A stretch of 64,000 bases of DNA. Origin: Macrostomum hystrix (taxonomy: Eukaryota > Platyhelminthes > Macrostomidae). A program made the translations under genes and the position numbers. Numbering within the stretch: position 1 is the first letter of the stretch; the number at the start of each line of letters is the position of its first letter. Shown in pieces: positions 22,076 to 33,700 of the stretch. Under the pieces are notes generated by a model. The model did no database searches. It saw nothing but the letters and a program-made list of their open reading frames with translations, and was not told where the DNA came from. Location: the NCBI GenBank assembly GCA_950097015.1, contig CATNEN010000024.1, positions 1,014,001 to 1,078,000 on the forward strand, written 5' to 3'.

Positions 22076-23160
22076 GCTGCCTACCCACTGCTCACACTCC
22101 AATGCCTACCCACTGCTGACACTCCGCTGCCTACCCACTGCTGACACTCCGCTGCCTACCCACTGCTGACACTCCAATGCCTACCCACTGCTGACACTCC
22201 GCTGCCTACCCACTGCTGACACTCCAATGCCTATCCACTGCTGACACTCCAATGCCTATCCACTGCTGACACTCCAATGCCTATCCACTGCTGACACTCC
22301 AATGCCTACCCACTGCTGACACTCCGCTGCCTACCCACTGCTGACACTCCAATGCCTACCCACTGCTGACACTCCAATGCCTACCCACTGCTGACACTCC
22401 AATGCCTACCCACTGCTGACACTCCAATGCCTACCCACTGCTGACACTCCAATGCCTACCCACTGCTGACACTCCAATGCCTACCCACTGCTGACACTCC
22501 AATGCCTACCCACTGCTGACACTCCAATGCCTACCCACTGCTGACACTCCAATGCCTACCCACTGCTGACACTCCAATGCCTACCCACTGCTGACACTCC
22601 GCTGCCTACCCACTGCTGACACTCCGCTGCCTACCCACTGCTGACACTCCAATGCCTATCCACTGCTGACACTCCAATGCCTACCCACTGCTGACACTCC
22701 AATGCCTACCCACTGCTGACACTCCAATGCCTACCCACTGCTGACACTCCAATGCCTATCCACTGCTGACACTCCAATGCCTATCCACTGCTGACACTCC
22801 AATGCCTACCCACTGCTGACACTCCAATGCCTACCCACTGCTGACACTCCAATGCCTACCCACTGCTGACACTCCAATGCCTATCCACTGCTGACACTCC
22901 GCTGCCTACCCACTGCTGATACTCCGCTGCCTACCCACTGCTGATACTCCAATGCCTACCCACTGCTGACACTCCAATGCCTACCCACTGCTGACACTCC
23001 AATGCCTACCCACTGCTGACACTCCAATGCCTATCCACTGCTGACACTCCAATGCCTACCCACTGCTGACACTCCAATGCCTACCCACTGCTGACACTCC
23101 AATGCCTACCCACTGCTGACACTCCAATGCCTACCCACTGCTGACACTCCAATGCCTACC
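22076..23160. repeat. 25-bp minisatellite
   Basis: About 43 tandem copies of a 25-bp unit containing CCTACCCACTGCTGACACTC, with two main variants at the junction (CAATG or CGCTG) and CCTATCC substitutions. Very little drift is seen, so the array is young or homogenised. Confidence 0.95.
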
Positions 23161-23595
23161 TGTAAAATTTATAATTCCACTATAAAAAGTGCAAGAAGTT
23201 ATGAGAGATAAAAGTTCTCAGTTCAATTTTATGTGAGTAGCTGGCCGTCTTGCATTTTTTTTGTCGATAGGAGCACCAATTAAAGGGTATCAGTTTTAAC
23301 GTTGTAAAATTGTAAAAATTAAGCGTGATCCCCTGAATAAATGTACTGAGAGTTTTTTATTCACAATCTGCAGTTTTACAGCCTGCTAGTTTTCAAACAG
23401 AAGCACGAGCTAATTGCATATCCGGTGTGTCATGGCCCAGAGCACCTATGAAGATATCACCGCTTCCCTCCTGCTGCTGTATCTCAGCGTGGACACAATT
23501 GCGCCAGCTAGGCCATGTGCTGCTGCGGCCAATACCACAACATCAGATATAAGATTATATCGTACTGAATGATAATGGCTTTTGACACTTCATAT
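23161..23595. other. Spacer, nothing recognised
   Basis: No gene, RNA or array seen. Confidence 0.4.
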
Positions 23596-23787
23596 TTAGG
23601 ATTGAAAATTGTTATTGGGGATTGACACTTGATATTGGGGATTGACACTTGATATTGGGGATTGATACTTGATATTGGGGATTGATACTTGATATTGGGG
23701 ATTGATACTTGATATTGGGGATTGATACTTGATATTGGGGATTGATACTTGATATTGGGAAATTACATTTGATATTGGGGATTGACG
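23596..23787. repeat. 20-bp minisatellite
   Basis: About nine copies of ATTGATACTTGATATTGGGG, the first ones with GACAC instead of GATAC. A SINE abuts its right end, and diverged units (ATTGGCGATTGATATT) appear again after the SINE at about 24150. The SINE therefore probably inserted into or next to the array. Confidence 0.85.
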
Positions 23788-24143
23788 GGGGTGAGTGGCA
23801 GAGCGGTTAACGCGTTTGTCTCTCGCGCCAAGGTCCCTGAGCTCGATTCCACGGCGAGGCCACATTCAGTTGGGGCGCAGCCGCGGAGAGAAGGCTTGGG
23901 GGCTTGTCGTGCCATTTACGCCCTTGAGGGCCGACCTCCAAGGCACAGTGAGAGTGTACACTGCCTGGCGATGAGAAAGTCAGGGCAGATGTACACACCT
24001 GTGTGAGCGTGTCCCGGCGTACAAGATCTGTGTGCGTGTGTGCTCAGGAGTCAGCGGAATGGGCAGAATTGCCTCCTCGCTGGCTGCGGGTCTAGTGCCA
24101 CCAAATGATGTGCCATTGCCCGCAGCCCTCCTTCAATCATTAT
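23788..24143 (+). mobile_element. tRNA-derived SINE, copy B (longest)
   Basis: A box TGGCAGAGCGGTTAACGCG, B box GAGCTCGATTCC, then the same body modules as copy A (GGCTTGGGGGCTTGTCGTGC; GTCAGGGCAGATGTACACAC; GGAATGGGCAGAATT). It has a longer 3' tail with an inverted pair, GGCTGCGGG and CCCGCAGCC. Compared with copy A it has an extra segment around 24005-24040. The head is too diverged and lacks the folding of a functional tRNA gene. Confidence 0.75.
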
Positions 24144-24735
24144 TAATATTAGGATTGGCGATTGATATTTGGAAATCAGGATTTGATTTCGCAGGTTTAA
24201 TTCAATAAGTGTTTAAAATTAAGACCTGATAACGCTTGACAGCATGATTGAACGACTGACTGACGAAAACATGCAATGAATTGTCAGTCAGTTGCAACAA
24301 TACAGAGTGACTCATACTATTGGCCCAATGACGCCAGGCACACTCACACGTGTGACATGTGTGACAGGCGGGCAGGTCACGGTAAGGCAAACGAGCAGAA
24401 AACCAACTCCACTCCATTCAGCAGCGAGTTCGTGTCAATAGTGCACGGGGGAGGGTGCCAATTGCTTTGTCTCGGGCTGTTGTGGAAGACTGTGTGTGTG
24501 GGGGGGGGAAGTCTAGGGGATCAAAACACTGGATTGGCTGGGCGGGACTTAGTAAGACCATGCACAAAGAGAACGAGAGAGCTAAGTTATGTTGTGCCCC
24601 CTTCCATTCCCCTATAACAAGCCTTTACACCGCTGCACCACAGCAGAAGCTGAGGGCACCATCAAGCAAGACCAACCAACAAGTCTTGCCTGTTCGACTC
24701 TAAGACTAGATTTAAGAGCAAGTCAACCGAAAGTA
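24144..24735. other. Probable 5' flank/5' UTR of the Cys-loop receptor gene
   Basis: Contains a G-run (TGTGTGTGGGGGGGG at about 24492-24508) and an open frame that runs into the receptor signal peptide, but no conserved protein. Promoter elements could not be assigned. Confidence 0.4.
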
Positions 24736-27700
24736 ATGCAAAACCTATTACTGCTTCTGCTGTTGCTACAGTTGTCATTGGTTACGGAGCAGACATCCGG
24801 AACAACGGCTGCCGACCGCTCACTGGACGAAGTGGAAAACGTCGGGCAGCTGCTGGATCCGCGTAGATACAATAAGAACCACCGGCCGCCCAGCCGCCTG
24901 ACCAAAAATGCCACTCGGCCTCATCTTGTACGCGGGCGTGTTATTTTGCTAAGAACCATTGATCAAGAGAGATGGGGAGCTTGTAGGCCAGTGTTTAAAG
25001 CTACGGGCCAACTCTTTAATGCGCATCTTCTGAAACAAGAATCAATTCGCCAGCCCATTAGACCGTTGAGATATTTATCTATGGGACATTTCGCTATGGG
25101 ACAAAACTCAACCACAGGACCCTTGCCTAGTCTGTCAACCAATCAGTCACCACCCGAAGCCGTCAGCAGCGTGCCTCCAGCTGATATTGACCTAAACTCA
25201 ACAAAAACTTGTTGAAGGTCCAGCAGCTCCGTCTCGATAAAATTCGATGACCTTCGAAGTCGGAGATGATGCAGGCACATTCGGGTGACGTGCTGATAAA
25301 GTTTGAAGTCTGTCATTCATTGCTCATTGCGCAAGTGAAATGTGGGAATTTGATCCCAAACACAAGCCGTCATCATATTGGAAAATGGTGCCCTATACAG
25401 GTAGGTGCCAGGGACGAAATGGGAAGCCAAATTGGGAATAGGTTTCTTGGTTTACCGTGGGATTTCTTGGTTACCGTGGAATTTCTTGGTTTACCGTTGG
25501 ATTTCTTGGTTACCGTGGGATTTCTTGGTTTACCGTTGGATTTCTTGGTTTACCGTTGGATTTCTTGGTTTACCGTTGGATTTCTTGGTTTACCGTGGGA
25601 TTTCTTGGTTTACCGTTGGATTTCTTGGTTACCGTTGGATTTCTTGGTTTACCGTGGGATTTCTTGGTTTACCGTTGGATTTCTTGGTTACCGTGGGATT
25701 TCTTGGTTTACCGTTGGATTTCTTGGTTACCGTGGGATTTCTTGGTTTACCGTTGGATTTCTTGGTTTACCGTTGGATTTCTTGGTTTACCGTTGAATTT
25801 CTTGTTTTACCGTGGGATTTCTTGGTTTACCGTGGGATTTCTTGCTTTACCGTTGGATTTCTTGGTTTACAATGGGATTTCTTGCTTTGCTGTGGGATAT
25901 CTTGGTTTCTCGTGGGATTTCTTAGTTTACCGTGGGATTTCTTGTTTTCTCGTGGGATTTCTTGGTTTACCGTGGGATTTCTTGGTTTCTCGTGGGATTT
26001 TTTGGTTTCTCGTGGGATTTCTTAGTTGGCTGTGGGATTTCTAAGAAGGCCTGACAAGGCCGCACTGAGGCGCAGTGTGCAAATGACAAGAGTGCAAATT
26101 CGTGTATAGGGGTGTATGAAATGCACTAGTTCTCATCGGAAAAATCTGACCTTCGATCAGAACCCTTGAATATCTAGACGGTCTGAAGGGCTGGTGACTT
26201 GATTATTGTTTTAGAATATGCACAACAAATAAGTTGGCCCGTGTTCTTGAGTTTCGTGTGCTTGCATTGCTCCGTTCGGGTGCAGCACAAAAAATTATCG
26301 ATTGATTCGCAAAATGTCCATCTGTTAGGACCGGCCGCAGCCCACAGACGTGCTAGTGAACCTGCACATCGTGTCCTTCAGCACGCTGAGCGTCCAGAAC
26401 ATGGACTTCACCGTGAACATGTACCTGCGCATGATCTGGGAGGACACTCGACTGGCCTTCTTGTCAACCAATCCCAATGCGTCAGTCAGCCTGCACTCGA
26501 TGAAGGATCGCATCTGGATGCCCGACATCTTCTTTCGCAACGCCAAACAGGTGGAGAATCACGCTGACCCGGTGCCCAACATCCTCGTTAAACTGCAGCC
26601 CTCCGGCAGGATCTACTTCTCCCAGGTGAGAACTTTTCATTTCTATTAGACAGGTGGCATTGCCACCACTTTTATCTGAGCTGTGGCTCTGTGTACTCAA
26701 TAGTGACAATCTACTATCTCATCTCTCAACTTTCTCATCTCTCCCCAGCCATATCTCTCTCCTGTCTTATCTCTCTCCTGACTTATCACTCCGTCTCATC
26801 TCTCCCCAGTCTTATCTCTCCCCTGTCTCATCTCTACTCTGTCTCAACTCTTACCAGTCTTAACTGTCTCGTGATTTATATCCTACTGAGTCTTATCTAT
26901 CTCGTCTATATTTCCAATTTTTTATCAGACCTCTCCCGTTTCTCATCTCCATTTCACGAATCTAATTAGCCAGTTTAATAGAGTGATCAGGACTTGAGTA
27001 CACATAGTGTAATTTTAGTGACGCATACCTCGTTAGATTTTTTAGTTATTTATAGTGCGTCCTGTTCATATTTTCGATATCTGCTTCTGTGATGCTTTTC
27101 AGCTCATTTTGTCATCATTAAATTTCTTCTAAAAGCAGAAGCGTGGATTAGCTACACAGTGTCAAAACTATATTACGTAATCCATCGTTAAACATAATTC
27201 ATATGGTGATACCTCAGGCATCCGGGGTTATGCACGAAGGATCCAAGGATATTACTCAAAGATCTAGGGATATTACTCAAAGATCTAGGGATATTACTCA
27301 AAGATCTAGGGATATTACTGAAGGATCCAGGGTTATGCCTGAAGGATCCAGAGTTATGCGTGAAGGATCCAGAGTTATGCGTGAAGGATCCAGGGTTATG
27401 CCTGAAGGATCCAGGGTTATGCGTGAAGGATCCAGAGTTATGCGTGAAGGATCCAGGGTTATGCCTGAAGGATCCAGGGTTATGCGTGAAGGATCCAGGG
27501 TTATGCCTGAAGGATCCAGGGTTATGCCTGAAGGATCCAGAGTTATGCCTGAAGGATCCAGGGTTATGCGTGAAGGATCCAGGGTTATGCGTGAAGTATC
27601 CAGGGTTATGCCTGAAGGATCCAGAGTTATGCCTGAAGGATCCAGGGTTATGCGTGAAGGATCCAGAGTTATGCGTGAAGGATCCAGGGTTATGCCTGAA

Positions 27701-30700
27701 GGATCCAGGGTTATGCCTGAAGGATCCAGAGTTATGCCTGAAGGATCCAGGGTTATGCGTGAAGGATCCAGGGTTATGCGTGAAGGATCCAGGGTTATGC
27801 CTGAAGGATCCAGGGTTATGCCTGAAGGATCCAGGGTTATGCGTGAAGGATCCAGAGTTATGCGTGAAGGATCCAGGGTTATGCGTGAAGGATCCAGGGT
27901 TATGCGTGAAGGATCCAGGGTTATGCGTGAAGGATCCAGGGTTATGCGTGAAGGATCCAGAGTTATGCGTGAAGGATCCAGGGTTATGCGTGAAGGATCC
28001 AGGGTTATGCGTAAAGGATCCAGGGTTATGCCTGAAGTATCCAGGGTTATGCGTGAAGGATCCAGGGTTATGCGTGAAGGATCCAGGGTTATGCGTGAAG
28101 TATCCAGGGCTATGCGTGAAGGATCCAGGGTTATGCGTGAAGGATCCAGGGTTATGCGTGAAGGATCCAGGGTTATGCGTGAAGGATCCAGGGTTATGCG
28201 TGAAGTATCCAGGGTTATGCGTGAAGGATCCAGGGTTATGCGTGAAGGATCCAGGGTTATGCGTGAAGGATCCAGGGTTATGCGTGAAGGATCCAGGGTT
28301 TTACTCAAAGTTTAGAATTATCGTGAAAACTAGGAATTCTCTGTCTGAAAATCGTTCCCTATGGATATGGTAGAATTGTGTGCTTAAATTATGTATTTGG
28401 TGTGATGAATTTTTCATTCCATATTTCTAAAAAGGGAAATCGAATTTGCGGCTGTGAAAATTTCGACCTAAAAAATCATTACTGTCATCTAGTAAGTTTG
28501 TTGCTATCGGGCGCTTTATGCCCTGAATTCCAAGGCTTGATGTAAACTGCAGTATGTAAACTACAGGACAACTTTACTGAAAGTCATGTGTCAGTCAGTC
28601 ATTCCTGTTCTAGTCATTCAGGCCTCAGTAATTCAGTCATTTATGTTCTAGTCATTCAGGCCTCAGTAATTCAGTCATTCCTGTTCTAGTCATTCAGGCC
28701 TCAGTAATTCAGTCACTCCTGTTCTAGTCATTCAGGCCTCAGTAATTCTCAGTAATTCAGTCACACAATATTACTTAAAAAGTTTAATCTACAAGTAGAT
28801 TTGTCATGAACAAAATCTCTAGTCGAAATTGCAACATTAATTTCGACCAAGACCAACGCATGGCTCCATGTAGCTTTATCTACCTGTCCAAAGATAGATT
28901 AAGTGCAAATCAACTAGTGCACTATGCTGTATCGTCCCACGAACCGAAACATATCGTAGCCTTGTGTTTGACAATGATGGAACTGCTGCTGCTGCTGCTG
29001 CTTACTGCCTGCTTGTAGGGATGCCTTGTTAGTATGGAATGGTTCCAGTGACTAATTTTACATTGCATGGGAGCAGTAAATTGTGGAGGCATGTCCGCCA
29101 AACCCAGATTACAGATTTCATCATCTATAGTTTCTAGTAGCTGATTAAGCTATGATGGCATTCGATTCCAGGTAATAGCTCGTATGCTCGTAGTCTACTC
29201 GATTTCAGTTCCTGTGTTATGATTACTTAGGCTAATCACTTTTGTTTGAAGTTGAAATTGCTTGAACTAACATTTGGAAATTGTGCGATTTCTGAGAATG
29301 CTTATGGGATTTCTTAGTTGCCTGTGGGATTTCTTGGTTGGCAGTGGGATTTCTTGGTTGGCAGTGGGATTTCTTGGTTGGCAGTGGGATTTCTTAGTTG
29401 GCTGTGGGATTTCTTGGTTGCCAGTGGAATTTCTTAGTTGGCTGTGGGATTTCTTAGTTGGCTGTGGGATTTCTTAGTTGCCTGTGGGATTTCTTGGTTG
29501 GCAGTGGGATTTCTTGGTTGGCAGTGGGATTTCTTAGTTGGCTGTGGGATTTCTTGGTTGCCAGTGGAATTTCTTAGTTGGCTGTGGGATTTCTTAGTTG
29601 GCTGTGGGATTTCTTAGTTGCCTGTGGGATTTCTTGGTTGGCAGTGGGATTTCTTGGTTGGCAGTGGGATTTCTTAGTTGGCTGTGGGATTTCTTGGTTG
29701 CCAGTGGAATTTCTTAGTTGGCTGTGGGATTTCTTAGTTGCCTGTGGGATTTCTTGGTTGGCAGTGGGATTTCTTAGTTTGCTGTAGGATTTCTTAGTTG
29801 GCGGTGGGATTTCTTGGTTGCCAGTGGAATTTCTTAGTTTGCTGTGGGATTTCTTAGTTGGCTGTGGGATTTCTTGCTTAGCTGTGGGATATCTTGGTTT
29901 CTCGTAGGATTTCTTGGTTTACCGTGGGATTTCTTGGTTTACCGTGGGATTTCTTGTTTGGCTGTGGGATTGCTTGGTTGCCAGTGGGATTTCTTGCATA
30001 GCTGTGGGATATCTTGGTTTCTCGTGGGATATCTTGGTTTACCGTGGGATTTCTTGCTTTACCGTGGGATTTCTTGCTTTACCGTGGGATTTCTTGGTTT
30101 ACCGTGGGATTTCTTGGTTTACCGTAGGATTTCTTGTTTGGCTGTGGGATTGCTTGGTTGCCAGTGGGATTTCTTGCTTAGCTGTGGGATATCTTGGTTT
30201 CTCGTGGGATATCTTGGTTTACCGTGGGATTTCTTGCTTTACCGTGGGATTTCTTGCTTTACCGTGGGATTTCTTGGTTAGTTGCGGGATTTCTAAGAAT
30301 AGGAGTATCAATCGGATTTCTAGGTTGGCCGTTGATTTTCTAAGAATGAGATTTCAAGGTTAGCCTTAGATTTTCTAAGAATGAGATTTCCAGGTTGGCC
30401 GTTGATTTTCTAAGAATGAGATTTCCAGGTTGGCCGTTGATTTTCTAAGAATGGGATTTCTAGGTTGGCCGATGATTTTCTAAGAATGGGATTTCTAGGT
30501 TGGCCGTTGATTTTCTAAGAATGAGATTTCCAGGTTGGCCGTTGATTTTCTAAGAATGGGATTTCTAGGTTGGCCGATGATTTTCTAAGAATGGGATTTC
30601 TAGGTTGGCTGTTGATTTTCTAAGAATGAGATTTCTAGGTTGGCCGCTGATTTTCTAAGAATGGGATTTCCAGGTTGGCCGTTGATTTTCTAAGAATGGG

Positions 30701-33700
30701 ATTTCTAGGTTGGCCGATGATTTTCTAAGAATGGAATTTCTAGGTTTGCCGATGATTTTCTAAGAATGGGATTTCTAGGTTGGCCGATGATTTTCTAAGA
30801 ATGGGATTTCTAGGTTGGCCTATGATTTTCTAAGAATGGGATTTCTAGCTTGGCAGTTGATTTTCTAAGAATGGGATTTCTAGGTTTGCCGCTGATTTTT
30901 AAAGAATAGGATTTCTAGCTTGGCAGTTGATTTTCTAAGAATTGGATTTCTTGGTTGGCCGCTGATTTTCTAAGAATGGGATTTCCAGGTTGGCCGTTGA
31001 TTTTCTAAGAATGAGATTTCCAGGTTGGCCGTTGATTTTCTAAGAATGGGATTTCCAGGTTGGCCGTTGATTTTCTAAGAATGAGATTTCCAGGTTGGCC
31101 GTTGATTTTCTAAGAATGAGATTTCCAGGTTGGCCGTTGATTTTCTAAGAATGGGATTTTTAGGTTGGCCGATGATTTTCTAAGAATGGGATTTCCAGGT
31201 TGGCCGATGATTTTCTAAGAATGGGATTTCTAGGTTGGCCGATGATTTTCTAAGAATGGGATTTCTAGGTTGGCTGTTGATTTTCTAAGAATGAGATTTC
31301 TAGGTTGGCCGCTGATTTTCTAAGAATGGGATTTCCAGGTTGGCCGATGATTTTCTAAGAATGGGATTTCTAGGTTGGCCGATGATTTTCTAAGAATGGA
31401 ATTTCTAGGTTGGCCGATGATTTTCTAAGAATGGGATTTCTAGGTTGGCTGTTGATTTTCTAAGAATGGGATTTCCAGGTTGGCCGTTGATTTTCTAAGA
31501 ATAGGATTTCTAGGTTGGCCGTTGATTTTCTAAGAATGGGATTTCCAGGTTAGCCGTTGATTTTCTAAGAATGAGATTTCCAGGTTGGCGGTTGATTTTC
31601 TAAGAATGAGATTTCCAGGTTGGCCGTTGATTTTCTAAGAATGGGGTTTTTAGGTTGGCCGATGATTTTCTAAGAATGGGATTTCTAGGTTGGCTGTTGA
31701 TTTTCTAAGAATGAGATTTCTTGGTTGGCCGCTGATTTTCTAAGAATGGGATTTCCAGGTTGGCCGTTGATTTTCTAAGAATGGGATTTCTAGGTTGGCC
31801 GATGATTTTCTAAGAATGGAATTTCTAGGTTGGCCGATGATTTTCTAAGAATGGGATTTCTAGGTTGGCTGTTGATTTTCTAAGAATGGGATTTCCAGGT
31901 TGGCCGTTGATTTTCTAAGAATAGGATTTCTAGGTTTGCCGCTGATTTTCTAAGAATAGGATTTCTAGGTTTGCCGCTGATTTTCTAAGAATAAGATTTC
32001 CAGGTTGGCCGTTGATTTTCTAAGAATAGGATTTCTAGATTGGCCGTTGATTTTCTAAGAATGGGATTTCTAGGTTTGCAGCTGATTTTCTAAGAATTGG
32101 ATTTCTAGGTTGGCTGATGATTTTCTAAGAATGGAACTTCTAGGTTGGCCGTTGATTTTCTAAGAATGGGATTTCTAGGTTGGCCTATGACTTTCTAAGA
32201 ATGGGATTTCTAGGTTGGCAGTTGATTTTCTAAGAATGGGATTTCTAGGTTTGCCGCTGATTTTCTAAGAATAGGATTTCTAGGTTGGCCGTTGATTTTC
32301 TAAGAATGGGATTTCTAGGTTTGCCGCTGATTTTCTAAGAATAGGATTTCTAGATTGGGTGTTTTCTAAGTTGCTTCACACGGCCAACATTGAATGCAGA
32401 AACAAAAGCAGTAGTGTGTGCTGGTTAAATAAATTGAAGCTGGTAGTCTGTCAGTAATGTATGAATAGCTTGCTGAAAGCTTTAGTCCAAACCAGCGGAA
32501 AAATTTCTGGTAATAATAAACCAATTTTCTAATCTACCCCAAGGCCAGTGGAACTACTGAATTTCTTCAGCATACAAGCTTATGCCGCTGTGAAAGCAAA
32601 CACATTCCACGCACTTCCACTGAATGTCTTTCGACTCTGGGATTGTTGGTTTGAGCTTCAGGAATTTTCCGGCTTTTTAGCCTTTTGTTTATTTTCCGTT
32701 GCCGCACTGCAACTTTCCCGTCTGGCTTGACTAGGGAAATTGCATTCACACCTGGTCGCTGTGCAAGCACATGCCGCTAACTGCAATTGAAAATGGCTAC
32801 ATGTTACAAAATGGAAATATGTCGTATATTTATGGAATCAGTTTTTGGAATTTCGACTGTAAGGATTTTAGTGTTAGAGTTTATCGAGTGTCAAGAAATT
32901 TGAGCGTTTTTGGGATTTGACTGTTTTGCTGATGTTATTGGTTAGGGATTTAGTCTTTGAGGATTTAACTCAAGGGATTTGAGTTAAGGGGATTTGAGTT
33001 AAGGGGATGTGAGTTATGGGGATTTGAGTTAAGGGATTTGAGTTAAGGGGATTTGAGTTAATGGGATTTGAGTTAAGGGATTTGAGTTAAGGGGATGTGA
33101 GTTATGGGGATTTGAGTTAAGGGATTTGAGTTAAGGGATTTGAGTTAAGGGGATGTGAGTTATGGGGATTTGAGTTAAGGGATTTGAGTTAAGGGGATTT
33201 GAGTTAAGGGGATTTGAGTTAAGGGGATTTGAGTTATGGGGACTTGAGTTAAGGGGATGTGAGTTATGGGGATTTGAGCTAAGGGGATTTGAGTTAAGGG
33301 GATTCGAGTGTTTAGGGATTTGAGTGTTTTGGGATTCGAGTGTTTTGGGATTCGAGTGTTTTGGGATTCAACTGTTCTTGGATTCGAGTGTTTTAGGGAT
33401 TCGAGTATTTCGGGATTCGAGTGTTTTAGGGATTCGAGTATTTCGGGATTCGAGTGTTTTAGGGATTCGAGTGTTTCGGGATTCGAGTATTTCGGGATTC
33501 GAGTGTTTTAGGGATTCGAGTATTTCGGGATTCGAGTGTTTTAGGGATTCGAGTGTTTCGGGATTCGAGTATTTCGGGATTCGAGTGTTTTAGGGATTCG
33601 AGTGTTTTAGGGATTCGAGTGTTTTAGGGATTCCAGTGTTTTGTGATTCGAGTGCTCTTTGGAATCTTAATGTTTGATGTAAAAAACCCACAGAAGTTGA

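Noticed and set aside
19877-23160. Regular direct repeats resembling CRISPR arrays
   Set aside because: Units are head-to-tail with no variable spacers, no cas genes, and the host is eukaryotic; they are minisatellites.
24928-25215. Extension of receptor exon 1 through the open frame to 25215
   Set aside because: The downstream residues do not resemble the family, whereas ending at 24927 keeps phase 0 and the normal length. The weak donor leaves some doubt.
27203-28373. 336-370 codon repetitive proteins
   Set aside because: The 21-bp period keeps frames open in two plus registers and one minus register; the location is receptor intron 2 and there is no initiation context or composition of a real protein.
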